From an uncultured bacterium (GTDB taxonomy: Bacteria > Verrucomicrobiota > Kiritimatiellia > RFP12 > UBA1067): a stretch of 64,000 nt of DNA. The first letter of the stretch is position 1, and each line of letters begins with the position of its first letter. Below, in pieces: positions 24,924 through 33,939 of this stretch. A model generated the notes under the pieces. The model was not told where the DNA came from. It searched no databases and saw only the letters and a program-made list of their open reading frames with translations. Both the position numbers and the translations under genes were made by a program. The stretch lies in contig CACZAK010000029.1 of NCBI GenBank assembly GCA_902779075.1, forward strand, positions 14,636 to 78,635. The letters run 5' to 3'.

Positions 24924-27900
24924 TCACTTGACCAGCACCGCCCAGGTCACGGCGGGCCTCTTGCACGTCGCCTGTCCATAGCCGACGCCGTCGGCGACCA
25001 CGCCACTCATCTTGAAGGTGTACTTCTTGAGCTTCGTCGCCTTGCCCACGCCATCCAGCGCATAGACCTTGAACGAACCCTTGAAAGTACCCTTCTTCGG
25101 CGTGTAGGTGAGCTTCATGGCGGAAAGGTTCGGCCCCTTCGCCATATCCACCAGAAGTCCCTTGCCGGACATCGCGTCGTAGATTTCCGGCAGCGCCGCC
25201 GAGCCCCTCTTCGGCTTCGCCCACTTTACGCCCGTTGCCTTGGCACACTTCCACTTGCCGCCCGCCAACATCACCGGCACGTCCTTAGGCAGAAGATCCG
25301 CAAGTACCGTGCCCGTAAAGGCCGAGAGTCCTCCCACGTCAACGGACACCGTCGTGCCCGACTTGGTCCAGTTGCCGCCCACGTCAGCAGACTGCACGTG
25401 CCAGGCGCCGAGCGAGCCCGCGAACCTCTCGCCGCCGATGGTGACCGTCATCGTGCCCACATTCTTGACCACGAGCGAGACGGTCACGGGCGCCGTTCCG
25501 TTCACACTTGTGGCGGTAGTCGCCTTGATGGTACACTTCTTCCCGTCCAGCCCGATGAACGAACCGGACACCTTGCTTGTCAGCTTCTTGGGGTTCACCT
25601 TACCGAGCTTCAGCTCCACGACACCCACCACGTCGCAGCCGCTGTACGCGACACCATGTAGCTTCACGACCTTCGGCGCGCTGTATGGTTCAACAATGTC
25701 GCCCGCTTCCCGAGACACGTAGCAGGGCCCATCGGGTGTCACGGGATCGGGTGTCACGGGATCGGGTGTTACGGGATCGGGCGTCACGGGATCGGGTGTC
25801 ACGGGATCGGGCGTGACCGGATCGGGTGTCACGGGATCGGGCGTCACGGGATCGGGTGTTACGGGATCGGGCGTGACCGGATCGGGCGTCACGGGATCGG
25901 GCGTCACGGGATCGGGTGTCACGGGATCGGGCGTGACCGGATCGGGCGTCACGGGATCGGGTGTCACGGGATCGGGTGTCACGGGATCGGGCGTCACGGG
26001 ATCGGGATCAACAGGATCGGGCTCCACAATCTCCTCCGTCCAGTGCGCGTAGTACGTCACGTCTTCCGACACTGTGGTGGATGCGCTGATCTGCGTCCCG
26101 CCGCTCACCGCCGTGAACCAGCCGTCGAACGTGTGTCCCGCCCACTCCGGCGTGGGCAGAGTCCCGATCGCCTCGTCAATCTCGACATGGCGATAGGTTT
26201 CAAACACGGTTCCGCCGTTCGGATCGAAGGTGACGATGCGCGTATCAACCGGGTCCTCGATGTATGTGACAGGCTTATCGTACCCCGAACCTTCGACAAG
26301 CCCCTTCACGCGCGCAGTATCGCCCGCCTCGACATACACGACCGCCAAAGCGCTGTCGGTGAAAGCATCTATTCCAATGCTCGTGACCGTCTTCGGGATC
26401 CGCATGGAGGACAGATTGGCACAGTTCACGAATGCACTGTCCGCAATGGTCGCGATGCAGTCAGCGAACGCGCACTCCGTAATGATCAGCAACGCCGCCG
26501 GGATGTTCACTTGTGCCAGGGCCTGACAATCGGAGAACACGGTGCTTCCGATAGTCGTGACGCTGGCAGGAAGCGAAATGCCCTCAAGGGCCGTGCAGCC
26601 GGAGAACGCCTGGTCGCCGAGGTCCGTCACGCCGGCCGGGATCGACACACCCTTCAGCGACGGGCTGTCCTGGAAGCACCAGTCACCGATGCTCGTCACG
26701 CCGGGCTGGATCGTCACGCGTTCAAGATTGGGGCATTCCAGGAAGGCGCAGTCCCCGATGCGCGTGACGGGGCAGCCGCCGAGCGTGGCGGGAACGGTGA
26801 TGGAACCCGCCACCGTGGCCGGTGAGATGGCCGCTTTGTCATCATTGTAAAGCTCTGCCTTGCCGTCGTCGATGCGGTAAATCCACGTGAGGCCGTTGGC
26901 GTCCGTCCAGGTGCTGTAGCCGGACGCAAGCCACTGTGCGTAGAACGTCGCGTTTGCGGAGACGACGGTGGATGCGTCCACCTGCGTGCCGCCGCTCGCA
27001 GCCGTGAACCAGCCCTGGAAGACGTGGTCTTCCCTCGTCGGCGTGGGGAGATCGCCAACTGCCGAATCGACTGCGACGGACTTGGTGGCAGGCGTCACCG
27101 TGCCGCCGTTGGCGTCGAAGGTGACGGTGACGGTCGCGGAGTCGGACTTCCAGTGCGCGTAGAACGTCACGTCTGAATCGACCGTGGTGGACTCGCTGAC
27201 CTGCGTGCCGCCGCTCGCGGCCGTGAACCAGCCCTGGAAGGTGTTGCCAGCCCATGCGGGCGTGGGCAGGGCGCCCACCGCCGCGCCGTTCGCGACGGTG
27301 CTGGTATTCGGCGAAACGGTACCGCCGTTCGCGTCGAACGTAACGGTGAAGTTTGTCTTCTTCCAGTGCGCGTAGTACGTCACATCCCCCATCACCGTGG
27401 TGGACGCGCTGATCTCGCTGCCGCTACTCGCGGCGGTGAACCAGCCAAGGAACGTCCAGTCCGGGCGCTCCGGCGTGGGCAAGTCGCCCACCGCCTCGCC
27501 GCTCGCGACGGTGCGGGTGGTCGACGCCGGCGTGCCGCCCGCCGCGTTGAACGTGACGGTGAAGAGCTGCGTCCAGTGGGCATAGAACGTCACGCTGTTG
27601 CGCACGCCCCTGTTAGCGGATACCTGTTCCCCGCCGGTCTTTTCCGTCCACCAGCCGTCGAACCGATAACCATTCCTTGTCGGCTCGGGCAAATCCCCCA
27701 CCTTTGAATTGACGGGAACTGTTATGCTCTCCGGAGACACCGTCCCTCCGTTCGGATCCAAAGTGACGGTAGCCGTCGTAGGAGGAGCCCAGCGTGCGTA
27801 GAGCGTATGCGCCGTACTGTTCTGGACCTGTGTATCCGCGAACACCTCCGTGCCGTCGCTTTTAGCGGTAAACCACCCCAGGAACCGCTGGTTGGGACGG

Positions 27901-30900
27901 GTCGGGGTCGGAAGCACTCCGTAGACGCCGCCGTATGTCAAATCCTTTGTCGTGGGCGACACGCTACCGCCCGTCGGATCAAAGGTGACGGTGACGACCT
28001 GCGCCGCCGCACGGATTTTACGGCCCTGCCACGTGCCCGCCGCCAGCGCAGCCTCCCATCCCGTCGCCGTCGCCGACACGATGGACTCGAGGAGAGTCTC
28101 GCTCGTGCCCGTGTAAATCATCTTACCTGCCTCCGTCGGTGCAGCAGGGCAGTTGCCGACGTAGGTCACGGTCTTAAGCCCCGTGCATCGCAGGAACGCA
28201 TAGTTCCTGATGTCATCCACCGACGCGGGGATCGTCATGTCGGTCAATCCGGTGCAATCCGAGAACGCGCTGTCAAAGATAGTCGTCAAGCCGTCAGGGA
28301 GCGCCAAGCTCGTCAAGCCGGAGCACTTGTAGAAAGCACTCGACGCAATCGTCGCAACGGTGGCCGGAATCACGACCCCGGTCATGCCGGAACATTCGTA
28401 GAAAGCATCTCCGCCGATGGTCGTAACGTCCACGCCGCCGAGCGTTGCCGGGATCGTAATCAAACCGGTCGGCGCGGGTTCAACGGCGGGAGATTTCGCG
28501 CCTTTGTAGATTCTCGCGGTGCCAGCACCTTCGAGGACGTAATACCACGTATAGCCGCCAACCTCCTCGGTCAGGAATTGCTGTTTCCACTGCGCAAAGA
28601 AAGTGACTTCCGCAGTCACCTGGAAGGACGCATCAACCTGAGTTCCATCGCTCGGCAGAGTGAACCAACCGACAAAGTCGTAATTGTCCCGTGACGGCGT
28701 GGGCAACTCACCGATTGTATTGCCGATCCCGATGACGCGCGTGGGCTCTTCGACACTGCCGCCGTTCGGTTCGAAGGTGACCGTGACGGTGTTCAGCGTC
28801 CAGTGCGCATAGTACGTGACGTTCTCCGTGACCGTCTGGTCAGGGGCAATCTGCGAGCCACCGTCCGAGGTCGTCCACCAGCCGTTGAACGTGTAGCCAT
28901 CGCGCGTTGGCGGCGCGGGCAGTTTGCCGACCGTGCTGCCGTGCACGACGACGCGGGTGGTCGTCGCAGGCGTCCCGCCGTTCGCGTTGAACGTCACCGT
29001 GTGGTTCTCCAGCCAGTTCGCGTAGAAGGTGACGTCTGCGTTTATCGTCTGGGTCTCGGAAATCTTCTGGCCGCCGATGAACGGCGACGTCCACCAGCCG
29101 TTGCACGTGTAGCCGTCACGCGTAGGCGTGGGCAGCGTCCCCACCTGTCCACCCTTCACGACGAGGCGGGTGGTCGGCGACACGGTGCCGCCGTTCGCGT
29201 TGAACGTGACCTTGCAGGGGGTCTGCGTATAATGCGCATAGAAAGTGACGTCCGCATTTATGATGTAGGCCGTGGTGACGCGCTCGCCGCCGCTCGCGGC
29301 CGTGAACCACCCCGTGAACGAATATCCGGACGGCGGATTCGGCGTTGGCATGCTGCCCACCGCCGCCCCGTGCGCGACGTTTTTGGCGCGATCCGCCAAT
29401 GGTAGTGCGGTGCCGCCGTTGGCGGTAGCGTTGAACGTCACCTTGTGGGTGAGGCCGCGGTAGGTAACCGTAACGTCCGGGCAATTGAGAAACCACGTAT
29501 TCGCACCCGACGTATTGTAGAGGGATCCCGGCAGGGATGCCGTCTTCAGTGACTCACAGTTCTTAAACGCATAGGCGCCGAGTTTCTCCACACTGTCGGG
29601 GACATACACGTTTTCAAGGTTTGTGCATTTTCCAAATGCATAGCTGCCGATGTTCTTCACGGCTGCGCCGATCGTCACCGCCGTCAAGTTCGCACAGTTG
29701 TAAAACGCATAGTCGCCGATGCTCTTCACCGCCGTGCCACCCGTGACCGTCGTCAGGTTCGTACAGTTGTAAAAGGCCTGATTGCCGATGTTCGTCACCG
29801 TGCTGGGAATCTCCACCTCCGTAACGCCGCTCCCTGAGAAGACTTGAGTGTCCAAGGATTTCACGGTAAACGTGTCCCCTTTATACGAAAACGAGGAGGG
29901 GATGGTCACTTTACCCGTCTGCTTCGCGGCGACCACGAGAGGACTCACCAACTGCACGGACGAAAGGTCATAGGGGTCCTGGAATTGGAGTCTGTAGTAC
30001 CAAGCCTGCCCGTCTTTTATCTGCGCAATGACGTGTTTTGAATTGTCCCAATAGAATACCATCAGATCTGACGCACACCTGGAGAAAGCCAACGCATCCC
30101 TAACGTAACCCAGCCGACTTATAGGCAGACTGACATAATTCAGTTTCTCGCAACCGTAGAAAGCATAATTTGCTATGGTTGACGAAGAGCTTGAATCGAA
30201 TTCAACTTTCTCCAGACCCGAGCAGTAATAGAATGCATATTTGCCGACTGTTTTCACGTTTTTGGGGATGCTGACGGATTTTAACGAATAGCACTGCGAA
30301 AATGCGCAGTAGTCAATGTTCGTCACGGAATCCGGAATCTTCACGCTTGCCAATTTAGTGCATTGAGAGAAGGCATATTGCCCAAGGCTTTTCACCGCAT
30401 AGCCGTTGATCGTGGATGGAATGTCCAAAGAGGTGGCTGTCGTCCTCGTGACAGCCGGGCGGAGATCTTCGATATTTCTCAGTTCTGCGCAATAGCCGCT
30501 CCCGTTCTTTATCACTTGATAGAGCCAGGTGTTGTAACCATTTCTTGCCTTCCCGCAGTACCGAGGCTGCAGCGCCGGGGCTGCCGAGAAATAATCCGTG
30601 CTGGAATCAATGAACGATATCGGGAGGCACACCGTCTCCAGATTTGAGCAATTCTTGAACGCAGTAGCAGAAATGGTGGTCACGTCATACGGAAGCTTCA
30701 GCGTTTTCAGGCTTGAACAGGATCCGAATGTATAGTCATTAATGGTCGTCACACGGGACGGAACCGTTATGGACGTGAGCGACGAACAGTTGTTGAACGC
30801 ATACTCACCGAGTGTCAGCAGACTCGAGGGAAGCGTCACGTTGTCCAGTTTGCTGCAAAATTGGAATGTATGCCCGTCAATCTCGGTCACCGTACTTGGG

Positions 30901-31286
30901 AAATACACCCTTGCCAGATTGGAACACTGGTAAAACGCATGATCGCCGATAGATGTAACGGTACTGGGGATCGTCACCTTCGTGACGGCGGTGCAGTTGT
31001 AGAACGCATACTGGCCGATGCGCCTTACCGTGTAGCCGCCCAGCTTGGAGGGAACGGTCACTTCGCCCGTCGCACCGGAGACGGCCGGTTGGGATTCGCC
31101 CTTGACGATGGACACGTCTGAGCTGTCGGGAATGAATTTGTAGTTCCACGTAACTCCGTCAATCGTCTGCGAGAAGCCCCACGCCGTGCCTGCAAGCGCG
31201 ATCATGGCGGTTGCGACAAGCGCCTTCACGGCACCGCCGAACTTTTTACATACTGTGCCCGCTTTGGAAGAAAAGTTGTTTTTCAT
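24924..31286 (-). CDS. Giant secreted LRR/InlB-repeat protein with PDPVT stalk
   Basis: The 2,120-residue product starts at 31286 after AAAAAGGACTC; a TATACT lies at 31322-31327 on the same strand. A signal peptide (ALVATAMIALAGTAWG) is followed by LRR_5 repeats (about 45-600), a tandem block of InlB B-repeats (VTFNANGGTPATTTRVV with FNGWWTTSDGGSQ; about nine units in two blocks, 610-860 and 1,020-1,400), more LRRs, a last InlB unit, then about 18 PVTPD repeats as a stalk (about 1,760-1,850). The C-terminal 260 residues match those of the downstream paralogue nearly word for word (WHVQSADVGGNWTKSGTTVS; ending KRPAVTWAVLVK). The two lie 23 bp apart and look like a tandem duplication that diverged by repeat shuffling. 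Confidence 0.87.
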   Translation of the reverse strand: MKNNFSSKAGTVCKKFGGAVKALVATAMIALAGTAWGFSQTIDGVTWNYKFIPDSSDVSIVKGESQPAVSGATGEVTVPSKLGGYTVRRIGQYAFYNCTAVTKVTIPSTVTSIGDHAFYQCSNLARVYFPSTVTEIDGHTFQFCSKLDNVTLPSSLLTLGEYAFNNCSSLTSITVPSRVTTINDYTFGSCSSLKTLKLPYDVTTISATAFKNCSNLETVCLPISFIDSSTDYFSAAPALQPRYCGKARNGYNTWLYQVIKNGSGYCAELRNIEDLRPAVTRTTATSLDIPSTINGYAVKSLGQYAFSQCTKLASVKIPDSVTNIDYCAFSQCYSLKSVSIPKNVKTVGKYAFYYCSGLEKVEFDSSSSSTIANYAFYGCEKLNYVSLPISRLGYVRDALAFSRCASDLMVFYWDNSKHVIAQIKDGQAWYYRLQFQDPYDLSSVQLVSPLVVAAKQTGKVTIPSSFSYKGDTFTVKSLDTQVFSGSGVTEVEIPSTVTNIGNQAFYNCTNLTTVTGGTAVKSIGDYAFYNCANLTAVTIGAAVKNIGSYAFGKCTNLENVYVPDSVEKLGAYAFKNCESLKTASLPGSLYNTSGANTWFLNCPDVTVTYRGLTHKVTFNATANGGTALPLADRAKNVAHGAAVGSMPTPNPPSGYSFTGWFTAASGGERVTTAYIINADVTFYAHYTQTPCKVTFNANGGTVSPTTRLVVKGGQVGTLPTPTRDGYTCNGWWTSPFIGGQKISETQTINADVTFYANWLENHTVTFNANGGTPATTTRVVVHGSTVGKLPAPPTRDGYTFNGWWTTSDGGSQIAPDQTVTENVTYYAHWTLNTVTVTFEPNGGSVEEPTRVIGIGNTIGELPTPSRDNYDFVGWFTLPSDGTQVDASFQVTAEVTFFAQWKQQFLTEEVGGYTWYYVLEGAGTARIYKGAKSPAVEPAPTGLITIPATLGGVDVTTIGGDAFYECSGMTGVVIPATVATIASSAFYKCSGLTSLALPDGLTTIFDSAFSDCTGLTDMTIPASVDDIRNYAFLRCTGLKTVTYVGNCPAAPTEAGKMIYTGTSETLLESIVSATATGWEAALAAGTWQGRKIRAAAQVVTVTFDPTGGSVSPTTKDLTYGGVYGVLPTPTRPNQRFLGWFTAKSDGTEVFADTQVQNSTAHTLYARWAPPTTATVTLDPNGGTVSPESITVPVNSKVGDLPEPTRNGYRFDGWWTEKTGGEQVSANRGVRNSVTFYAHWTQLFTVTFNAAGGTPASTTRTVASGEAVGDLPTPERPDWTFLGWFTAASSGSEISASTTVMGDVTYYAHWKKTNFTVTFDANGGTVSPNTSTVANGAAVGALPTPAWAGNTFQGWFTAASGGTQVSESTTVDSDVTFYAHWKSDSATVTVTFDANGGTVTPATKSVAVDSAVGDLPTPTREDHVFQGWFTAASGGTQVDASTVVSANATFYAQWLASGYSTWTDANGLTWIYRIDDGKAELYNDDKAAISPATVAGSITVPATLGGCPVTRIGDCAFLECPNLERVTIQPGVTSIGDWCFQDSPSLKGVSIPAGVTDLGDQAFSGCTALEGISLPASVTTIGSTVFSDCQALAQVNIPAALLIITECAFADCIATIADSAFVNCANLSSMRIPKTVTSIGIDAFTDSALAVVYVEAGDTARVKGLVEGSGYDKPVTYIEDPVDTRIVTFDPNGGTVFETYRHVEIDEAIGTLPTPEWAGHTFDGWFTAVSGGTQISASTTVSEDVTYYAHWTEEIVEPDPVDPDPVTPDPVTPDPVTPDPVTPDPVTPDPVTPDPVTPDPVTPDPVTPDPVTPDPVTPDPVTPDPVTPDPVTPDPVTPDPVTPDPVTPDPVTPDGPCYVSREAGDIVEPYSAPKVVKLHGVAYSGCDVVGVVELKLGKVNPKKLTSKVSGSFIGLDGKKCTIKATTATSVNGTAPVTVSLVVKNVGTMTVTIGGERFAGSLGAWHVQSADVGGNWTKSGTTVSVDVGGLSAFTGTVLADLLPKDVPVMLAGGKWKCAKATGVKWAKPKRGSAALPEIYDAMSGKGLLVDMAKGPNLSAMKLTYTPKKGTFKGSFKVYALDGVGKATKLKKYTFKMSGVVADGVGYGQATCKRPAVTWAVLVK
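25731..26000. repeat. Eighteen-copy 15-bp repeat encoding PVTPD
   Basis: The unit ATCGGGTGTCACGGG, with synonymous C/T and G/A variants, occurs 18 times head to tail, followed by degenerate copies. It encodes a rigid proline-rich stalk. Because 15 is a multiple of 3, copy-number changes would alter stalk length without breaking the frame. Confidence 0.9.
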
Positions 31287-31407
31287 TTCATGAGTCCTTT
31301 TTTGGCCTGTAAGCGTATGCTAGTATAGCACAGCGAAATCGCGACGGTGGGAAATTCTTCTGCCTTTTTCGGGCAAAATGGGCAAAATCAGATAAAAGGG
31401 TGAAGGC

Positions 31408-32793
31408 TCAGGAAGCGCTTCGGGACGCGATCTCGCGGTTGAGGCGTTCCACCGCCACGTCGTCCAGCGGATAGCGGGCGAGGGCGAACGCCGCGACGGC
31501 CAGGAACAGCGCGGGGACTACGCAGACAAGCCAGCGGATGCCCTCTTGTGCAAGCGGCGTCTGCATTTCGAGCCCGTTCATGAAATACGCGCCCGCCGCA
31601 TTGCCCACCGACATCATGGCGAACGCCGCGACAAAAAAGAGAGCGAGAAGCCGCAAGGGCGCGTTCCGCCGGAACTCCCGCCAGAGATCGCCCGCCTTCA
31701 TCTGCGCGGCGCCCGACGCATCCATCACCACGCGCTCCTTCGTCTGCATGAAGGAAAAGACGAGCAGCGCGACGGCGACCACGGCAACGGCAACCATCGT
31801 CCACAGCCATGCGCGCGGTTCCGTCGGAAGGACGTCGGCGGACGCGCAGGGGCGCGTCCCTCCCCGGTCGGCCTGATAGCCGGTTCCGGCGAGCACGAGC
31901 CCCGCCGCGGTCTTCCCCAACGCCATCCCCGCCTTGAAGAACACGCCGATCACGCCGTTCACGATTCCCGAGACGCGCCTCCCCGTCATGCGTTCGGAAT
32001 ACGAAACCACCTCTGGAACGAACGCCCACATGTAACCCGTCGACACGATGATGCCCGTCGCCTTCACGAACTGCGCGGCGTACATGCGGCTCAACACATA
32101 CAGGGCTGCCATACCGAAAAAGGCTATGGCCGCAAAGACGTAGAACAGCCCCTTCTTCCCCAGTCTCCGCCGCAGCCACGGCAGCAGCGGCATGAACACG
32201 AATGACGGCAGCATCCCGCACGCCATGAAAAGCGCCATCCGCCATGGTAGGGCCCGCTCGCAGAGCGGGCCGCCCAAGGCGGCCACGAGGATCGGCACGC
32301 CCGCCATGGCCACGAGACATCCGGCGTTCGCAAGGAAAATCCGCACGGCGGTCAGCACCGTGATCTCCTCCGCGTCACGCGTAAGCGAGGCGCTGAGCGC
32401 GCCGTAGGCGACGTTCGCAAGCGTAAATAGCAGCGTAAACCCCGCATACGCCGCGCATGCGTAGAGCATCTTCCACACGCCGCCGAACGGATTGGCGAAG
32501 CACAGCACTGAAAAGACGGCAAGCGGAATGCCCGCAAGAATGAGATATGACCTATACTTGCCACACGGCGGATGACGCCGGTCGATGAACACACCCGCCA
32601 ACGGGTTCCACAGTATATCTACAAACTGCACGAAGAGGAACATCGTCGCCGCCGCCGACGGTGCGAGACCAATGACGTCGGTGTAGAAAAAGAGCAGGTA
32701 CGTGCCTACCGCGGCGACCAGGAGATTCTGCGCGAAGTCCCCCACGCCGAACCCGATGCGTTCCGCCCAGACCAATCCATCATCCTGCTTCAT
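31408..32793 (-). CDS. GPH-type sugar/cation symporter (MelB-like MFS)
   Basis: The ATG at 32793 (GGA nine bases upstream) gives MKQDDGLVWAERIGFGVGD, the typical start of glycoside-pentoside-hexuronide symporters. Twelve hydrophobic segments follow across 461 residues. The loop RHPPCGKYRSYLILAG (about residue 75) corresponds to the conserved RxGKxRPxxL loop of the family. Probably imports an oligosaccharide or uronide with a cation. It lies 57 bp after the GntR-type regulator and likely belongs to the same operon. A palindromic element is inserted in a loop (GGPLCERALPW). Confidence 0.85.
   Translation of the reverse strand: MKQDDGLVWAERIGFGVGDFAQNLLVAAVGTYLLFFYTDVIGLAPSAAATMFLFVQFVDILWNPLAGVFIDRRHPPCGKYRSYLILAGIPLAVFSVLCFANPFGGVWKMLYACAAYAGFTLLFTLANVAYGALSASLTRDAEEITVLTAVRIFLANAGCLVAMAGVPILVAALGGPLCERALPWRMALFMACGMLPSFVFMPLLPWLRRRLGKKGLFYVFAAIAFFGMAALYVLSRMYAAQFVKATGIIVSTGYMWAFVPEVVSYSERMTGRRVSGIVNGVIGVFFKAGMALGKTAAGLVLAGTGYQADRGGTRPCASADVLPTEPRAWLWTMVAVAVVAVALLVFSFMQTKERVVMDASGAAQMKAGDLWREFRRNAPLRLLALFFVAAFAMMSVGNAAGAYFMNGLEMQTPLAQEGIRWLVCVVPALFLAVAAFALARYPLDDVAVERLNREIASRSAS
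32246..32274. repeat. GGTAGGG/CCGCC palindromic element inside the transporter gene
   Basis: GGTAGGGCCCGCTC, then GCAGAGCGGGCCGCC: a hairpin of 8-9 bp arms. It adds about ten residues (GGPLCERALP) between transmembrane segments, keeping the frame. Same family as at 36337. Confidence 0.75.
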
Positions 32794-32850
32794 TCTTGAA
32801 ATTCCAATCAGCCAAGCCGACAGCAAGCGTACGACAGCAAGGCCGGTACG

Positions 32851-33939
32851 TCAATACGGAAACGTCCTCCCGAACACGTAGTGCGGCGTGATCGCAGGAG
32901 GCGAGGGCAGCCGCCCCTTCGCTAGGAGCGCTAGCGCGAAGGCGGCGACCTTCTCGCCGGCCTCGGAGGCGTCGCACTCAATTCGCGTGAGCGCCTCCGA
33001 GTAGACGGGGCCGAGGCCCCGGTTCGACAGCGACACCACCTTGACGTCGCCGGGGATACGGAGTCCCCGCCCGAGAAACGCCGTGAGCGCGCCCTGCGCG
33101 ACGAAGTCGTCCCAGAAGAGGAACACGTCGGGGAAACTGGCCCGCAGGACGTTCATGAATGTGTTGTAGGCCGACCGCTCGATGCCCTCGTAGCGGCCCA
33201 GCCCGTCCATGTGCGGAACCGTCATCCAGCCGCTTTTGATCCCCTTGGCCTCAAGCGCAGCCTTTGCGTCAGGCGTCTCGTTACCGTCGAAACGCACCTG
33301 CGTAACGCGCTTCACGTTGGCTCGGACGCAATGCCGCACAAAATTCCCGATTGCCTCTTCGGCGGAAAAGCGTATCCAGCGGCCCTCTTCCTTCGCGGGA
33401 GGTTCGCCGTAGATGAACACGCTCTTCACGCCTGCATCGCGGAGGCATTTGCGCACGGTCGGCGTGCCGTATATCACGATCGCCACGTCGGGCGTGCGCT
33501 CAAGCTCGTGCTTCAGAAACGAAAGACCGATCTGCCCGTCATGCGAGAACACCACCGTGGAGAATGCGTACCCCGCCGCGCCCAGCCGGCGGCGAAGCGC
33601 GTCGGCGATCATGGTCACGTGGTAGCTGCAGGCGTCCACGTCCGGAAGAACGAACAGCACGCGCCCGCGCAGCGCCGTGATGTCGCGTGACAGAACAACC
33701 GTGCCGACACGCGGGCGCGATCGCACATACCCTTCCCGCGCCAGCTGTTCGACGACGCCGCGCGAGACGCGGAACGTGAGGCCGCTCGACTCCGCCAGCT
33801 CCTTGATCGTCGGGATCGGCGTACCCGCCTTTAGCCGCCCGTAGACGATCTCGTCCTTGATGAAGGCGCACAGCGCATCCGCACGGGTCGTCGCCCCGTC
33901 GGCGGTGTAGTGGAAGTTTTTCAGGAAATCGGTGCTCAT
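32851..33939 (-). CDS. GntR-type HTH / LacI-type ligand-domain transcriptional regulator
   Basis: The 362-residue product has an N-terminal GntR winged helix (about 20-85: ADALCAFIKDEIVYGRLKAG, then PTIKELAESSGLTFRVSRGV) joined to a periplasmic-binding-like sugar-sensing domain (GRVLFVLPDVDACSYHVTMI; PDVFLFWDDFVAQGALTAFL; IPGDVKVVSLSNRGLG). This AraR/RhaR-like layout is common for sugar-responsive regulators. Its ATG overlaps the TGA of the DUF4838 gene (ATGA), so it is co-translated with the operon it probably controls. Confidence 0.85.
   Translation of the reverse strand: MSTDFLKNFHYTADGATTRADALCAFIKDEIVYGRLKAGTPIPTIKELAESSGLTFRVSRGVVEQLAREGYVRSRPRVGTVVLSRDITALRGRVLFVLPDVDACSYHVTMIADALRRRLGAAGYAFSTVVFSHDGQIGLSFLKHELERTPDVAIVIYGTPTVRKCLRDAGVKSVFIYGEPPAKEEGRWIRFSAEEAIGNFVRHCVRANVKRVTQVRFDGNETPDAKAALEAKGIKSGWMTVPHMDGLGRYEGIERSAYNTFMNVLRASFPDVFLFWDDFVAQGALTAFLGRGLRIPGDVKVVSLSNRGLGPVYSEALTRIECDASEAGEKVAAFALALLAKGRLPSPPAITPHYVFGRTFPY

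Noticed and set aside
24901..25254. Upstream extension of the first giant gene to 25254
   Set aside because: This stretch is the 3' end of the neighbouring gene in another frame; the signal peptide and ribosome site place the start at 24900.
25731..26000. CRISPR-like or non-coding tandem array
   Set aside because: The 15-bp unit is in frame and encodes PVTPD within a continuous protein.
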